Shown: one piece after another, positions 27,600 through 36,311 of the stretch | Layout: every line of letters starts with the position of its first letter | How positions within the stretch are numbered: position 1 is the first letter of the stretch | NCBI GenBank assembly: GCA_913031625.1 | Contig: CAJWGB010000027.1 | Location: 1 to 36,612 of the forward strand | Reading direction: 5' to 3' | Source of the DNA: an uncultured Planctomycetaceae bacterium | GTDB lineage: Bacteria; Planctomycetota; Planctomycetia; Planctomycetales; Planctomycetaceae | DNA: 36,612 nt | Made by a program: the position numbers and the translations under genes | The notes under the pieces: generated by a model | Told to the model about the DNA's origin: nothing | Database searches by the model: none | The model's input: only the letters and a program-made list of their open reading frames with translations

Positions 27600-27952
27600 A
27601 GTGCAGGTATCTGCTCAAGGTGTCGGCTGAATGGAAACCCGACGCGTCAGCAAAGGATCTGCGTTCAAACGCAGCACTTCCCCTCGCTGACCGGGAATTT
27701 GCATCCATCATTGCAACTTGCTGCCAGAATTGGCTTTCCTGCATGAAGTACATGTGAGCCGAAGGCTGTAAAGCCTCGGGTGTCAACGAGCGGCCAGACG
27801 GTGCGTTTCACCCGGACGCTCACGCGTCTCGGCTAACAACAAGCATGGCTGCCCAACGACTTATGTCGACGGATGCAATTTTCTGTGACCTATCGGGTTC
27901 CCAGATGCGTGGCAACAAATACGCCGAAGATCCAGCGAAAGGAATCACTCAT
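27600..27952. other. Intergenic region between convergent genes
   Basis: This 353-bp gap separates the ends of two convergent genes. No coding sequence is supported. Nested inverted repeats at 27646-27691 (outer gtcagc/gctgac, inner ctgcgt-tcaa-acgcag) could terminate the FtsB-like transcript but lack a T-tract. A REP-like palindrome follows at 27757-27834. Nothing else was recognised. Confidence 0.5.
27757..27834. repeat. REP-like imperfect palindrome
   Basis: Two 26-bp arms (27757-27782 and 27809-27834) mirror each other at both ends: agccga...cgggtg on the left, cacccg...tcggct on the right, with diverged middles and a 26-nt centre. The form recalls the short palindromic intergenic repeats often seen in planctomycete genomes; only one copy is in this window, so repeat status rests on resemblance. 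Confidence 0.4.
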
Positions 27953-29611
27953 TTACTTCGGTGCGTGGAATTCGAAGAACGAAAACCCGAAGTGCACGAG
28001 CAGTGTGAACAGTGTTGACCAGAGAATCGTCTGAGTCACGCCCTTACTGATATCAGGCGCCGACTGTTTGGGAGACGATCCACACTTCCACGAGATCATG
28101 GCCATGCCGACAGCACATGTCAGCAGCTTGGCAAACAGCCAGTCAGTTCCCTTTGGCAGAACTGACTCAGGCAGTCGAAGCTCCCGATGAAAATGGTACG
28201 CCCAGAACGCAATGCCTTCCTGAGAGTGGGTCGCCAGAAAGGCAACAGCACTGGTCAGACTGGCAACGGCATAGCTGAAGAATGTCAGTAACGGAACGCC
28301 CAACAGGAATGCATACAGTATCGGCGTTCGGATCGTACGCCACGGACGCATCCCGACAGTCCGCATGGCATCCAGCTGGTTGCCGTAGACTTTACTGCCG
28401 ACGTCCGCAGACACTGCTGCTCCCGAACGCGCAGCAATCAGAATTGTGCACAGGATGGGGACAAGAAACCGGTACAGCGAAAATCCGGTGGCATGTAGCA
28501 GGTTTTCTATCAGCAAGGGCTCGGTGTACTGGCGAAATGGCAGATACCGAAAGATGAAGTCCTGCGCCACGAATCCAATGATCATCCCGGCAACAGCAAT
28601 ATAGAACAAGGCTGACGGGCCACATACGAGCCGCACGTAATGCCATGTTGTGCGCGTTCCCCAGCGGAAGCTTCTCCAGAGAGGAAGCAGGGCCACCGGT
28701 AGAACCAGCAGTTGTTCAACGAAGTCGCCGATGGCACAAACTGCTCGGCCGATCTGCCGAGCAGCTCTCCTGAGAAGTCCGTCCGGCTGGATTGCACTGG
28801 CGTCCACGCGAGGTGGCTCACCCAGGAGTTCGCCCAGCCGATCCCAGTCGTCAACAGCCACTTCCTGAAGCTGCAGAGTGTGATGATTCAGAAGCACAAC
28901 GTGATCGGCGATGCCTCGCAGCGCCTCAAAGTCATGGGTCACAATGACGGAGGTCCGCTGAAATTTCTTCTGGGTTTCCCGGATCAGTTCCGCAACCTGG
29001 GCAGCCGTATTTCGATCGAGTCCCGACGTCGGTTCATCGTATAGAATGATGTCTGTGTTCATCCCAAGAGCACGGGCAATTGCCAGACGCTGCTGCTGCC
29101 CGCCACTCAGGACAGGCGTTGGGCGATCGTCTGGAACACCCAGTTCTGTCAGCAAGTCACGTGCCTGCGATTTCGACTGTTGTCCGCGTTGATCTGAGGA
29201 ATGCTCAACAGCGATCTCGATGTTCTCGCTGGGAGTCAACTCATCGAACAGAGCAAAGCTCTGAAAAACCACAGCGACCGGGTGAGTTCTATGATTACGC
29301 TGCGAATTTTCAGCGTCGCCGAACTTTATCTTCCCTGAATACCTGATTGCCGGATCCTGCCTGTCGATCAGACCCGCAAGGATCTTCAGCAGCAACGACT
29401 TTCCAACACCACTGCAGCCCAGGACAAGAGTGATCTTTCCAGCCGGGAATCCGGCACCTGACTTCTCAAGCAGAACTCGGCCGCCGGCACTCAGCTGAAA
29501 ATCAGTGATTTCAATCTGTGTTCCGGTTTCCACAGACTCAAGCTCAACGGTCTCCGTTTCAGGTGTTGGAACGTCTGCCTCCGGCCTAGTGTTGTCAGAT
29601 TCAGCGGTCAT
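27953..29611 (-). CDS. MlaF-MlaE fusion: ABC ATPase fused to MlaE-type permease
   Basis: 552 residues from ATG 29611 (GGAG seven nt upstream). A longer frame to 29674 would overlap the preceding gene. The N-terminal half is an ABC ATPase: Walker A GCSGVGKS (65-72), Q-loop 'VVFQSFALFDELTPSENI', signature 'LSGGQQQRLAIARALG', Walker B 'IILYDEPTSGLD' and H-loop 'VIVTHD'. A linker leads to an MlaE permease domain (about 300-552) with several membrane segments and the hallmark 'AARSGAAVSADVGSKVYGNQ' followed by 'LDAMRTVGMRPWRTI'. In E. coli these are separate proteins (MlaF, MlaE) that move phospholipids between the membranes with the MCE protein MlaD. Here both are in one chain. Its upstream neighbour ends 13 nt before this start, so they form an operon. 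Confidence 0.93.
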   Translation of the reverse strand: MTAESDNTRPEADVPTPETETVELESVETGTQIEITDFQLSAGGRVLLEKSGAGFPAGKITLVLGCSGVGKSLLLKILAGLIDRQDPAIRYSGKIKFGDAENSQRNHRTHPVAVVFQSFALFDELTPSENIEIAVEHSSDQRGQQSKSQARDLLTELGVPDDRPTPVLSGGQQQRLAIARALGMNTDIILYDEPTSGLDRNTAAQVAELIRETQKKFQRTSVIVTHDFEALRGIADHVVLLNHHTLQLQEVAVDDWDRLGELLGEPPRVDASAIQPDGLLRRAARQIGRAVCAIGDFVEQLLVLPVALLPLWRSFRWGTRTTWHYVRLVCGPSALFYIAVAGMIIGFVAQDFIFRYLPFRQYTEPLLIENLLHATGFSLYRFLVPILCTILIAARSGAAVSADVGSKVYGNQLDAMRTVGMRPWRTIRTPILYAFLLGVPLLTFFSYAVASLTSAVAFLATHSQEGIAFWAYHFHRELRLPESVLPKGTDWLFAKLLTCAVGMAMISWKCGSSPKQSAPDISKGVTQTILWSTLFTLLVHFGFSFFEFHAPK

Positions 29612-29624
29612 GCGTCTCTCCGAA

Positions 29625-30989
29625 TCATTGATCCTGTGGCGTGAGTGGACTCTGAATCTCACCGGAGTACCCAACCGGATAAATCATGGGAGACTTCTGC
29701 ATATCCACAACACGGACAAAGTCACGAGGAGTTGACGACCCTGACTCAACGACATCCGTTTCCTCACCCTGAACCGGCACAAGGACAAACCAGCGACGGT
29801 CTTTCTGAAGAATCTGCAGCCGCAGAATCCTGGAAAACTGAGGCGTGATTCCACTCTCACGCGTCCCAAACAGGATGTCGCCAATATGCCTCACCATAGG
29901 TTCAACCCGCCCGCCGGCGATCTGCATGACAGTGCGTGTTTCCTGCTCCTTGAGATAACCCTCGACGGAGTCACGCAGGCGTTCATTCTCGATCAATGAC
30001 TCCCGGACAATATTCCAGATCAGTCGCTGAAGTTCCGGATCTTCGGCTACCTGTTTAAGGTTTTCCCTAAGCACCGCTTTGACTTTGGGATTGTCCATAG
30101 ATCGCCGCACAATACGTTCCGTCACCTTGATGAACTGATCTGTTCTTGACTCAAGCTCGGGGATTGCTTCCTCCCGAACGAATCTCTGAAACTCACCCTT
30201 CACACGGTCCTTCTTCGGCAGGGGGGACTGATCAAACACGTATCGCCATGCGAATCCCCACAGTGAGACTCGCTTCCAGAGGTCACGGCCGACGTCTTCA
30301 ACCACCGGGGTTGCTTCAGCCTGAACGATTGGCAGAATCTCCTTTCTCACAAGAGGCACGAGGTCTTCCTTAAGAATCTCAGTCTCATAACGGTCACCGA
30401 TCGCTTCGAACTCACTGCGATGGGCTTTGAGTATGTCGGGGAGCTCCTGCTCGACAGCCTTCAACGCTGTCCGAATTCCTTCAGAGATGACAGGCCGCAG
30501 TTCAAGGAGCAACTGCTGTTTGTTCTTCTGCCACTCCTGAGCAAGGTACTCTTTGATTTCATCCTGTCGCTCCTTCGGTGCAAGCGTGCGAACAACAGAG
30601 TCAAGCGACAATGAGGTGCGGTGATAATGGAGTTCGTAGCCATCCGGACACCTGTTCAATGCATTGCGAAAGATCTCGAACTCAAACTCCTTCTGCCATG
30701 ACGCATCGCGACTGGTTCCACCGTCGATGTTGTTCAGAATTCCAACCTGACGATAAGAACCATCATCCAGCAACTGGAAGACGGGGTCGTCCAGTGCCAC
30801 AAGCAGATGGGTGGGATATTCAGTCCGCAGGACCTCAGACTGTCCGGTGACCCATTCACCAACATCTTCGGTGAGTTCCGGGATGCTGCTGGATTGAGCT
30901 GCCAGCTCGCTGCGCAACGTAGTTCCCGCCCACCACACTGCTGCCGTGATGGTCAGAATCCCAATCAGAAAGTGTCGGTACGTCTGCAT
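29625..30989 (-). CDS. Membrane-anchored protein of unknown family, partner of the Mla-type transporter
   Basis: 454 residues from ATG 30989, with no good Shine-Dalgarno. A single N-terminal hydrophobic segment (about 7-27, 'FLIGILTITAAVWWAGTTL') should anchor it with the rest in the periplasm. A short segment near residues 60-90 ('HLLVALDDPVFQLLDDGSYR' followed by 'QVGILNNI') faintly resembles the start of an MCE domain. The middle is mostly helical and charged ('EYLAQEWQKNKQQLLLEL', 'EILPIVQAEATPVVEDVG'), which suggests a long helical tube or coiled coil. It lies 13 nt before the MlaF-MlaE fusion, the place where an MlaD-like substrate protein would be expected. The pairing is seen; the MCE-like role is inference. 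Confidence 0.7.
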   Translation of the reverse strand: MQTYRHFLIGILTITAAVWWAGTTLRSELAAQSSSIPELTEDVGEWVTGQSEVLRTEYPTHLLVALDDPVFQLLDDGSYRQVGILNNIDGGTSRDASWQKEFEFEIFRNALNRCPDGYELHYHRTSLSLDSVVRTLAPKERQDEIKEYLAQEWQKNKQQLLLELRPVISEGIRTALKAVEQELPDILKAHRSEFEAIGDRYETEILKEDLVPLVRKEILPIVQAEATPVVEDVGRDLWKRVSLWGFAWRYVFDQSPLPKKDRVKGEFQRFVREEAIPELESRTDQFIKVTERIVRRSMDNPKVKAVLRENLKQVAEDPELQRLIWNIVRESLIENERLRDSVEGYLKEQETRTVMQIAGGRVEPMVRHIGDILFGTRESGITPQFSRILRLQILQKDRRWFVLVPVQGEETDVVESGSSTPRDFVRVVDMQKSPMIYPVGYSGEIQSPLTPQDQ

Positions 30990-31117
30990 GATGTGATTGT
31001 AGGCAAATCAGGTGCCTGAGGAGAGAGCTCTCCGTAGTTCGACAGGTCGAATGAATTCCTGGACTCCATCTCTCGCCTAACGATGCTACTGCTCTCAGAT
31101 GTCAGGTGCGCGCATAG

Positions 31118-31151
31118 AAAAAGCGGGTTTCACTGTGGCGAAACCCGCTTT
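31118..31151 (-). terminator. Intrinsic terminator of the coiled-coil membrane protein gene
   Basis: A perfect 12-bp stem aaagcgggtttc (31120-31131) / gaaacccgcttt (31140-31151) with an 8-nt loop. On the minus strand it ends in five Ts (A-run 31118-31122 on the plus strand). It lies 21 bp past the stop of the minus-strand gene ending at 31173. Confidence 0.9.
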
Positions 31152-31172
31152 GTACCCTTTTGTGACGAGCTG

Positions 31173-32723
31173 TTACTTCTTGAACAGACCGCTGATTGCA
31201 CCCGTTGATGATGATGTCGGAGTGCGACGTTTTGAGAATTTGCCGGAGATGACAGCCGAGCTTTCACGCTTGGCTCCCCGTGCTCCGACTGCTCGGCTGT
31301 GAGCACCGTTTGGAAGCACAGCCGGGAATCCATCCGCAGATTCAGGGGTCCATGCAATCTGTCGACGCTTATAGCCAATATGCTCAAGATAGGTCGAAAG
31401 ACCCACTTCATAGATACCGCGTTTTTCAGCTTCCTTACGGAGGACATCCGCGTTCTCATTGATCTGGCGATACAGGTCTTTGAGCTCTGCGTTGGCAGTC
31501 GACTGATCACCAAGATCAGCGATGACGATGAATCGTGTCCTGGCAGAAATCAGTGTCCTGGCTTCGTCTTCAGTGATGATCTGTCCGCGACCATCAAGAA
31601 ACTCGCCTTTGTCGTCGACCTGAACAGACACCTTGCTGCCGGAACGCTGCACCTGACGATGGAATTCGGCTCGACTGAGTCCATCAAGACGGACAGCACC
31701 AACAACGGCAATCTCCAGAGCCTGACCTGACTGGAAGACCGGGTTGAAGACGGGGTCCAGTTCAGCAATTGGGCTGCCGAGCTGCTCATCAAGAATCTTG
31801 GCTTCTGCACGATGTGGGCCAAGGATTCGAACGACTTCAATCTTGCCTTTGATGTCTTCTGTTCGAGCTCGACCAACGCCGGAATTATCTTTTCGGTAGA
31901 CCGAGAAGGACACCCCAACCTGCAGACCATCTGCACTGCCGATGTTCAGGTAACACAGCTCTCGCACATGATCAACAGTGTCTACCATTCCATCTGGAGT
32001 AAAGAATGTGAGGTCCTGTCGGTCTCGCAGTCGAGACCGCAGATTGACAACAGAAAGTCGATACTCATCTCGCTCTGATTCAAGATCTTCGATGCGGGCA
32101 CGAGACTCATTTTCAAGGTCCGAGTATTTCTGTTTGAGTTCCCGGATCTCAGCATTTCGCTCGTCGTTGATTGCTTCCAGTCTCTTCATTTCTTCGTCGT
32201 GCTCTTGTTCAATTGCAACGACACGATTGTTGAGTGCCTCTTTTGCGGTCTCAAGAGTTGAGATCTTATCGTCCTTGTTCTTGAGGTCATTCGTGAACCG
32301 AGCCTGAGCAGCATCGAGGTTCTGCTTTCGCTGAACAGCTGCGTGGTTGTAGCGATCGCTTTCAACCCCGGTGTTGCGGAGAGCGTCAAGCCACGTGCCC
32401 GAGTTTGCTCCGGCCTGTGTTTCCGGTCGTGCCCATTGAGCAATATTAGCCTGGGCCGTCTTCTCAAGATCTGTCTTGAAGTCAGCCAGATCATCGGACA
32501 CTTTCGGGTCCTGAATCCCGACCAGCCGCTGCAGCTCTGTGAGTTGAGCTGACAGGTCTTTCACGTCTGTTGTTCGCTCAGACGCAGTGCGTTCAGATTC
32601 GTTGAGTTTGGCAGCGAGGGCCTCTCGCTCTGTGTTCGTCATGTACCATGCGACCGCAAATCCGATGGAAAGGACTACGAAAATAGCGAGGCCAATGATC
32701 GGTCCGGTTTTGTTTTGAGCCAT
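31173..32723 (-). CDS. Membrane-anchored coiled-coil protein, unknown function
   Basis: 516 residues from ATG 32723; only a GGGA lies upstream, so the start rests on the membrane segment following it. Residues 9-27 form one membrane helix ('IIGLAIFVVLSIGFAVAWYM'). Coiled coil follows at about 30-70 and 130-235 ('EQEHDEEMKRLEAINDERNA' and neighbours). Residues about 240-440 look globular and mostly beta: 'LCYLNIGSADGLQVGVSFSV', 'GKIEVVRILGPHRAEAKIL', then a stretch around 'SGSKVSVQVDDKGEFLDGRG'. The tail is basic and Ser/Thr-rich, ending SGLFKK. I recognise no family. Layout (anchor, coil, beta domain) is loosely like MreC and suggests an envelope scaffold, but that is inference. It has its own terminator. 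Confidence 0.8.
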   Translation of the reverse strand: MAQNKTGPIIGLAIFVVLSIGFAVAWYMTNTEREALAAKLNESERTASERTTDVKDLSAQLTELQRLVGIQDPKVSDDLADFKTDLEKTAQANIAQWARPETQAGANSGTWLDALRNTGVESDRYNHAAVQRKQNLDAAQARFTNDLKNKDDKISTLETAKEALNNRVVAIEQEHDEEMKRLEAINDERNAEIRELKQKYSDLENESRARIEDLESERDEYRLSVVNLRSRLRDRQDLTFFTPDGMVDTVDHVRELCYLNIGSADGLQVGVSFSVYRKDNSGVGRARTEDIKGKIEVVRILGPHRAEAKILDEQLGSPIAELDPVFNPVFQSGQALEIAVVGAVRLDGLSRAEFHRQVQRSGSKVSVQVDDKGEFLDGRGQIITEDEARTLISARTRFIVIADLGDQSTANAELKDLYRQINENADVLRKEAEKRGIYEVGLSTYLEHIGYKRRQIAWTPESADGFPAVLPNGAHSRAVGARGAKRESSAVISGKFSKRRTPTSSSTGAISGLFKK

Positions 32724-33092
32724 GGTTCAGTCCCAAAGAGAAGCTGTTGAACGTCGGTTCTGCGTCTGTTTGCTTCCTGCCTGAGTCAGACGTCGTGTGT
32801 TCACCATAGATGATGCAAACGGGATTATTCCTATTAATCCGCTCACATCTCCGTAATTGATCAGACCGCCGGGGCAGAGTGCGTTCAATAACGGGAATAG
32901 TGAATATGTCTGTATTGGTATGGTGACCGGCGCCAGCCAGAGTGTCAAGAAGATACTCCGCCAACCCGAAGGCGCAATTCCTGCCGGTTCCCATTCACGT
33001 ATCGACCCGAGCAGTCGTGAAATTCAGCAGGTACTCACAATCGCCATTCCTGCGGATTCTGCCGGTTGTAAGCCGGGATTCCCCGTAGCCGG
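32724..33092. promoter_or_regulatory. Upstream region of the coiled-coil membrane protein gene
   Basis: A 369-bp gap on the 5' side of the gene starting at 32723 and the 3' side of the gene ending at 33093. No convincing coding sequence. It should carry the promoter of the coiled-coil gene; AT-rich stretches around 32820-32850 are candidates, but no clear -35/-10 pair was found. No strong terminator hairpin for the ASPIC gene was seen. Confidence 0.4.
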
Positions 33093-35996
33093 CTACCTTG
33101 GGACCTCGTAGGCCCGTTGCCCTTCTATTATGTGAATCTGGGTACCCTGCGGAGGTTTCGCGACCTCAGTGGAATGCCCCGAAGGCCAGACAATCTCAAC
33201 CTGCTGAATGGGCGATTGACAGCCAGCAAACGCGACACGCTGATTGGAACACTGATATCCATCACCGGCAGTGATCTGATGCAACTGAGACCATGCGCCG
33301 CTGGCCCCCGTTCCTGAGACACGAATCTGAGTGCCGATCGCATCTCTTCCGGATTCTCTGCCCGTCACGGACACGCTGATCCAGGAGTTGCTTCCGGAGT
33401 CGCTCTCATTGGTTAAGAGGAATGTCGGAGCGTCAAGAAGCCCCACTGCCAGGTCCGGCTTCCCGTCTCGATTCCAATCCAGACGAGCCACCGCGCGGCC
33501 GACCATCTTCTCTGAACTCCACTCGCCGACGTGCCCCGGTTCGTGAAGAGCAAATCCTTCACCCGCCCATTCAAACAGAAATGGCGACATCTGGTACGGA
33601 GTACCTTCTGCGGAAAGGTCTTCCGTATGGCCGTTGGCGACAAACAGCTCCTGCCGGCCATCAAGATTCGCATCCAGAAACTGCGTGCCAAAACCCAATA
33701 CGGGCAAAGTCGATTCATGCAGCTGAAACGTGAGCGTTCGGTCTTCGAACAGGGACGGTGCGATTGTCGAGTAAATCGTATTTGATTCATGCAGGAAGTT
33801 TGTGACATGAATCTCCGGACTGCCGTCCTGGTCACAATCTGCAAACGCAATTCCCATGCAGGCTTCGGCCTTGCCGCCTCCACTGTAGGCAAGGCCGGCC
33901 GCGACAGCACTCTCTGCCCACGACTGACTGTCGGCATCATGCTGATAATAGAGATTCGCCGTCGTGTCGTTCGCCACAAAGATCTGCAGCGCATCACCAG
34001 ATCGAAACCCGAGGACCCCGAGCCCCTTACCGATCGGCGCCGTGTCGGAAAACACATCCGTCCCGTCACTGAAGGTGCCGTCTCCTGCGCTCAACAGGAT
34101 TCTGTCCCGCGCGGCCGTGAAATCGTAAGGCGTACACATGACTGTGCCGTGCTCTCCCTGACACAGTCGATCGAAGACATCGTCGTCGCTGACATAATTA
34201 ACATCGTATACATCCGGATCACCATCACCGTTGAGGTCAGCGATCATGCACGATGTCGTCCACGCGTCGGAAATGTCAGGAAGTTCTGCATTTGAAAACG
34301 TCCCGTCTCCGTTATTGATCCACAATTCGTTCGTGTGTGTGTTGGCAACATAGACGTCGGGAAAGCCATCACTGTTTATGTCACCCACAGCGACTCCCTG
34401 ACCGAATCCCTGCTCTTCGGCAATCCCGGCCACCGAAGAAACCTCTTCCAGCCGCTGCCCCATCCTGTTCAGGAAGACGCGGTCGTGGTGGCGATCGTCC
34501 TGAGCCTGCCAGAGTTTTCCCTGTGTGCAGAAGATGTCTTCCCAGCCATCCCGATCAAGGTCCAGACTGGCGATGCCGCCACCCGTAAACTCAAACATAC
34601 GGCGAGTTGGAACCTCAGCGCCTTTGAAATACGTGAAGTCGAATCCCATGTTGGCAGCCTGACGACGAAACTGAATGTTGTCTGACACCCCGACGGAAGC
34701 ATGACTCTCCATTGGCTGGATCACGGGAACCGGCAGATCAGACAGGTCAATTCCAAACGCCGGGTTCAGATGAATGGCAGTCTGCTGCAACGGCAAACCA
34801 CTGATCTCTTCCCGAAGGGACACCATGAGTTTCTGGAGCCGATTGTCAGGCTGAGGCATGGCGAGCGCCGAGGTCCCCCATGCCCATGCTTCCCAGAGGC
34901 GGCCCGTTTCATAAAAGGTGCTGATGAGACTGTATGCAGACTCGAAGTCAGCTGTGCCGCCGGAGAAAATGACAGTCTGTTGCAGGTCGCGCAGCTGATT
35001 CAGTTGGTCGACTCGGTGAGAAAACGGTTCCGCATCTCCGTCGCGGCCCAATTGTCGGAGCAGGGTTGCCGTCCGATTCAGTGGTTCGAGAGCTTCGGGC
35101 TTCAGCCTCGCCGCTTCCCACGCACATCGAAGCGCACCTTTGTGATCTCCCCGAGAATCCGCCAGCAGAGATGCCGCCATCCATTCCTCGGCCGAACCAG
35201 GCTGCCAGTCGGCCGGCACCAGTGTCGCAATCTCCTCCAGCTGATGTGTATTGCGCAGCAGTCCGCAGAGGACGGAAAACCAGGCATCGTGAATCGACTC
35301 AGAGTCCGACTCCGATTGCCGCATAATGCGTAATGCTTCCTGATGATTTCCCTCCATGGTCAGCTGAGTCACCTCACCCAGAACGGGCATCGGGTCCAGA
35401 GGGGCGGCTTCCTTGGCACGGCTCAGTAACTCGGGATCAGTCAGGCCGCCGGACTCCTTGAGAATGAGCATGAGTAGATCGGTGTCCACACCAGCACGCA
35501 CAAGGAAAAGCACGTGGGGTACGGCTTCGTCGCGTCTGCCACACAGTCCAAGCAATCTGGCACGGGCATCGTGAATCTGCTGATCATCCGGCGAAGTCTC
35601 GAGAATCTGCTGATAGAGCTGATCTGCCTTTTGAAACTGAAGAACGTCGTAATGGCAGATTTTTGCAAGCAGTCTTGCACTTTCAGGCCAGTCGGGAGCC
35701 GACGAGGGGATACGGGACAGAACCTCTACGGCATTCTGTGATTCTTTGCGGTGATCAAGCGCCTGTCCGGATATATAGAGCGCAGTGGAGTTGTTCGGGG
35801 CAGCCTCGAGCACCGCTATGGCATACTCGCCAGCTGCTGCAAACCGTCCCTTCGAAAGCTCAATCCGAGCCAATCGGAGATTTTCTTCAACACTCGAGAC
35901 CTGAGTCGTGTAGAGTAGAACTCCTGCCACCGTGACGATCCACGCGGCAAGCCCTCCCAGAACCCACTTTTTTTTTCCTCCCTTACTCAAACGCAT
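33093..35996 (-). CDS. TPR / FG-GAP (VCBS) / ASPIC-UnbV secreted protein
   Basis: 967 residues. An N-terminal anchor or signal (about 11-31, 'WVLGGLAAWIVTVAGVLLYT') follows a basic stretch. Residues about 38-330 are helical TPR-like repeats ('GRFAAAGEYAIAVLEAAPNN', 'ADQLYQQILETSPDDQQIHD'). Then come at least six FG-GAP/VCBS calcium loops of the D-x-[DN]-x-D-G type: 'LDLDRDGWEDIF', 'GDINSDGFPDVYV', 'ADLNGDGDPDVY', 'ADCDQDGSPEIHV', 'LDANLDGRQELFV' and 'LDWNRDGKPDLAV'. The C-terminus is an ASPIC/UnbV domain ('GRDAIGTQIRVSG', 'VEIVWPSG'). The family is greatly expanded in planctomycetes, exported, and probably binds ligands or partners outside the cytoplasm. The start is ambiguous: AGGAG lies just one nt before ATG 35996 but six nt before TTG 35990. 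Confidence 0.93.
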   Translation of the reverse strand: MRLSKGGKKKWVLGGLAAWIVTVAGVLLYTTQVSSVEENLRLARIELSKGRFAAAGEYAIAVLEAAPNNSTALYISGQALDHRKESQNAVEVLSRIPSSAPDWPESARLLAKICHYDVLQFQKADQLYQQILETSPDDQQIHDARARLLGLCGRRDEAVPHVLFLVRAGVDTDLLMLILKESGGLTDPELLSRAKEAAPLDPMPVLGEVTQLTMEGNHQEALRIMRQSESDSESIHDAWFSVLCGLLRNTHQLEEIATLVPADWQPGSAEEWMAASLLADSRGDHKGALRCAWEAARLKPEALEPLNRTATLLRQLGRDGDAEPFSHRVDQLNQLRDLQQTVIFSGGTADFESAYSLISTFYETGRLWEAWAWGTSALAMPQPDNRLQKLMVSLREEISGLPLQQTAIHLNPAFGIDLSDLPVPVIQPMESHASVGVSDNIQFRRQAANMGFDFTYFKGAEVPTRRMFEFTGGGIASLDLDRDGWEDIFCTQGKLWQAQDDRHHDRVFLNRMGQRLEEVSSVAGIAEEQGFGQGVAVGDINSDGFPDVYVANTHTNELWINNGDGTFSNAELPDISDAWTTSCMIADLNGDGDPDVYDVNYVSDDDVFDRLCQGEHGTVMCTPYDFTAARDRILLSAGDGTFSDGTDVFSDTAPIGKGLGVLGFRSGDALQIFVANDTTANLYYQHDADSQSWAESAVAAGLAYSGGGKAEACMGIAFADCDQDGSPEIHVTNFLHESNTIYSTIAPSLFEDRTLTFQLHESTLPVLGFGTQFLDANLDGRQELFVANGHTEDLSAEGTPYQMSPFLFEWAGEGFALHEPGHVGEWSSEKMVGRAVARLDWNRDGKPDLAVGLLDAPTFLLTNESDSGSNSWISVSVTGRESGRDAIGTQIRVSGTGASGAWSQLHQITAGDGYQCSNQRVAFAGCQSPIQQVEIVWPSGHSTEVAKPPQGTQIHIIEGQRAYEVPR

Positions 35997-36140
35997 TCTC
36001 CTGGAGCATGTGCTTCGGCAGAACGATTCCGGGTGTCAAATTGAGACCCTAAGCAGTTGATTCAGTTGCCCGACGGTATCGGAATCAGTAAAGTGATCCC
36101 GGTATTTCCATAATCTACTTTTTTCCCAAGGAAAACTCCC

Positions 36141-36311
36141 GTGCGTAATCTTCTTTTTGCTCTTCTGTTTGGTTTCACAATGATCGGCTGTGGTGGCGCC
36201 GAAGGCGATGCTGACACGACTGACTCCGATCAGCAGGATCAAGAGGAGCACGCGGCATTTATGGAAGGCGGTGAAGATGCAGTGGCTGGTGGCGGTGGCG
36301 ATGATCATTAA
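36141..36311 (+). CDS. Small secreted lipoprotein, unknown function
   Basis: 56 residues from GTG 36141, with AAGGA eight nt upstream. It has a textbook lipoprotein signal: basic start (MRN), hydrophobic core 'LLFALLFGFTM' and a lipobox ending in C17 (MIGC). The mature part is short, acidic and Gly-rich, rich in Asp/Glu/Gln, ending 'GGGGDDH'. Small lipoproteins of this type are common in planctomycetes but have no assigned function. It is divergent from the ASPIC gene, with 144 bp between the starts. It could be an inert exported peptide; no domain is visible. Confidence 0.65.
   Translation: MRNLLFALLFGFTMIGCGGAEGDADTTDSDQQDQEEHAAFMEGGEDAVAGGGGDDH

Noticed and set aside
27646-27691. Possible tRNA T-arm (gttcaaac within a hairpin)
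   Set aside because: No acceptor, D or anticodon arms can be built around it; it is just a nested inverted repeat.
32857-33111. An 84-codon plus-strand frame and an overlapping minus-strand frame in the gap at 32724-33092
   Set aside because: No ribosome site, no hydrophobic or domain pattern, and overlap with the 3' end of the ASPIC gene.
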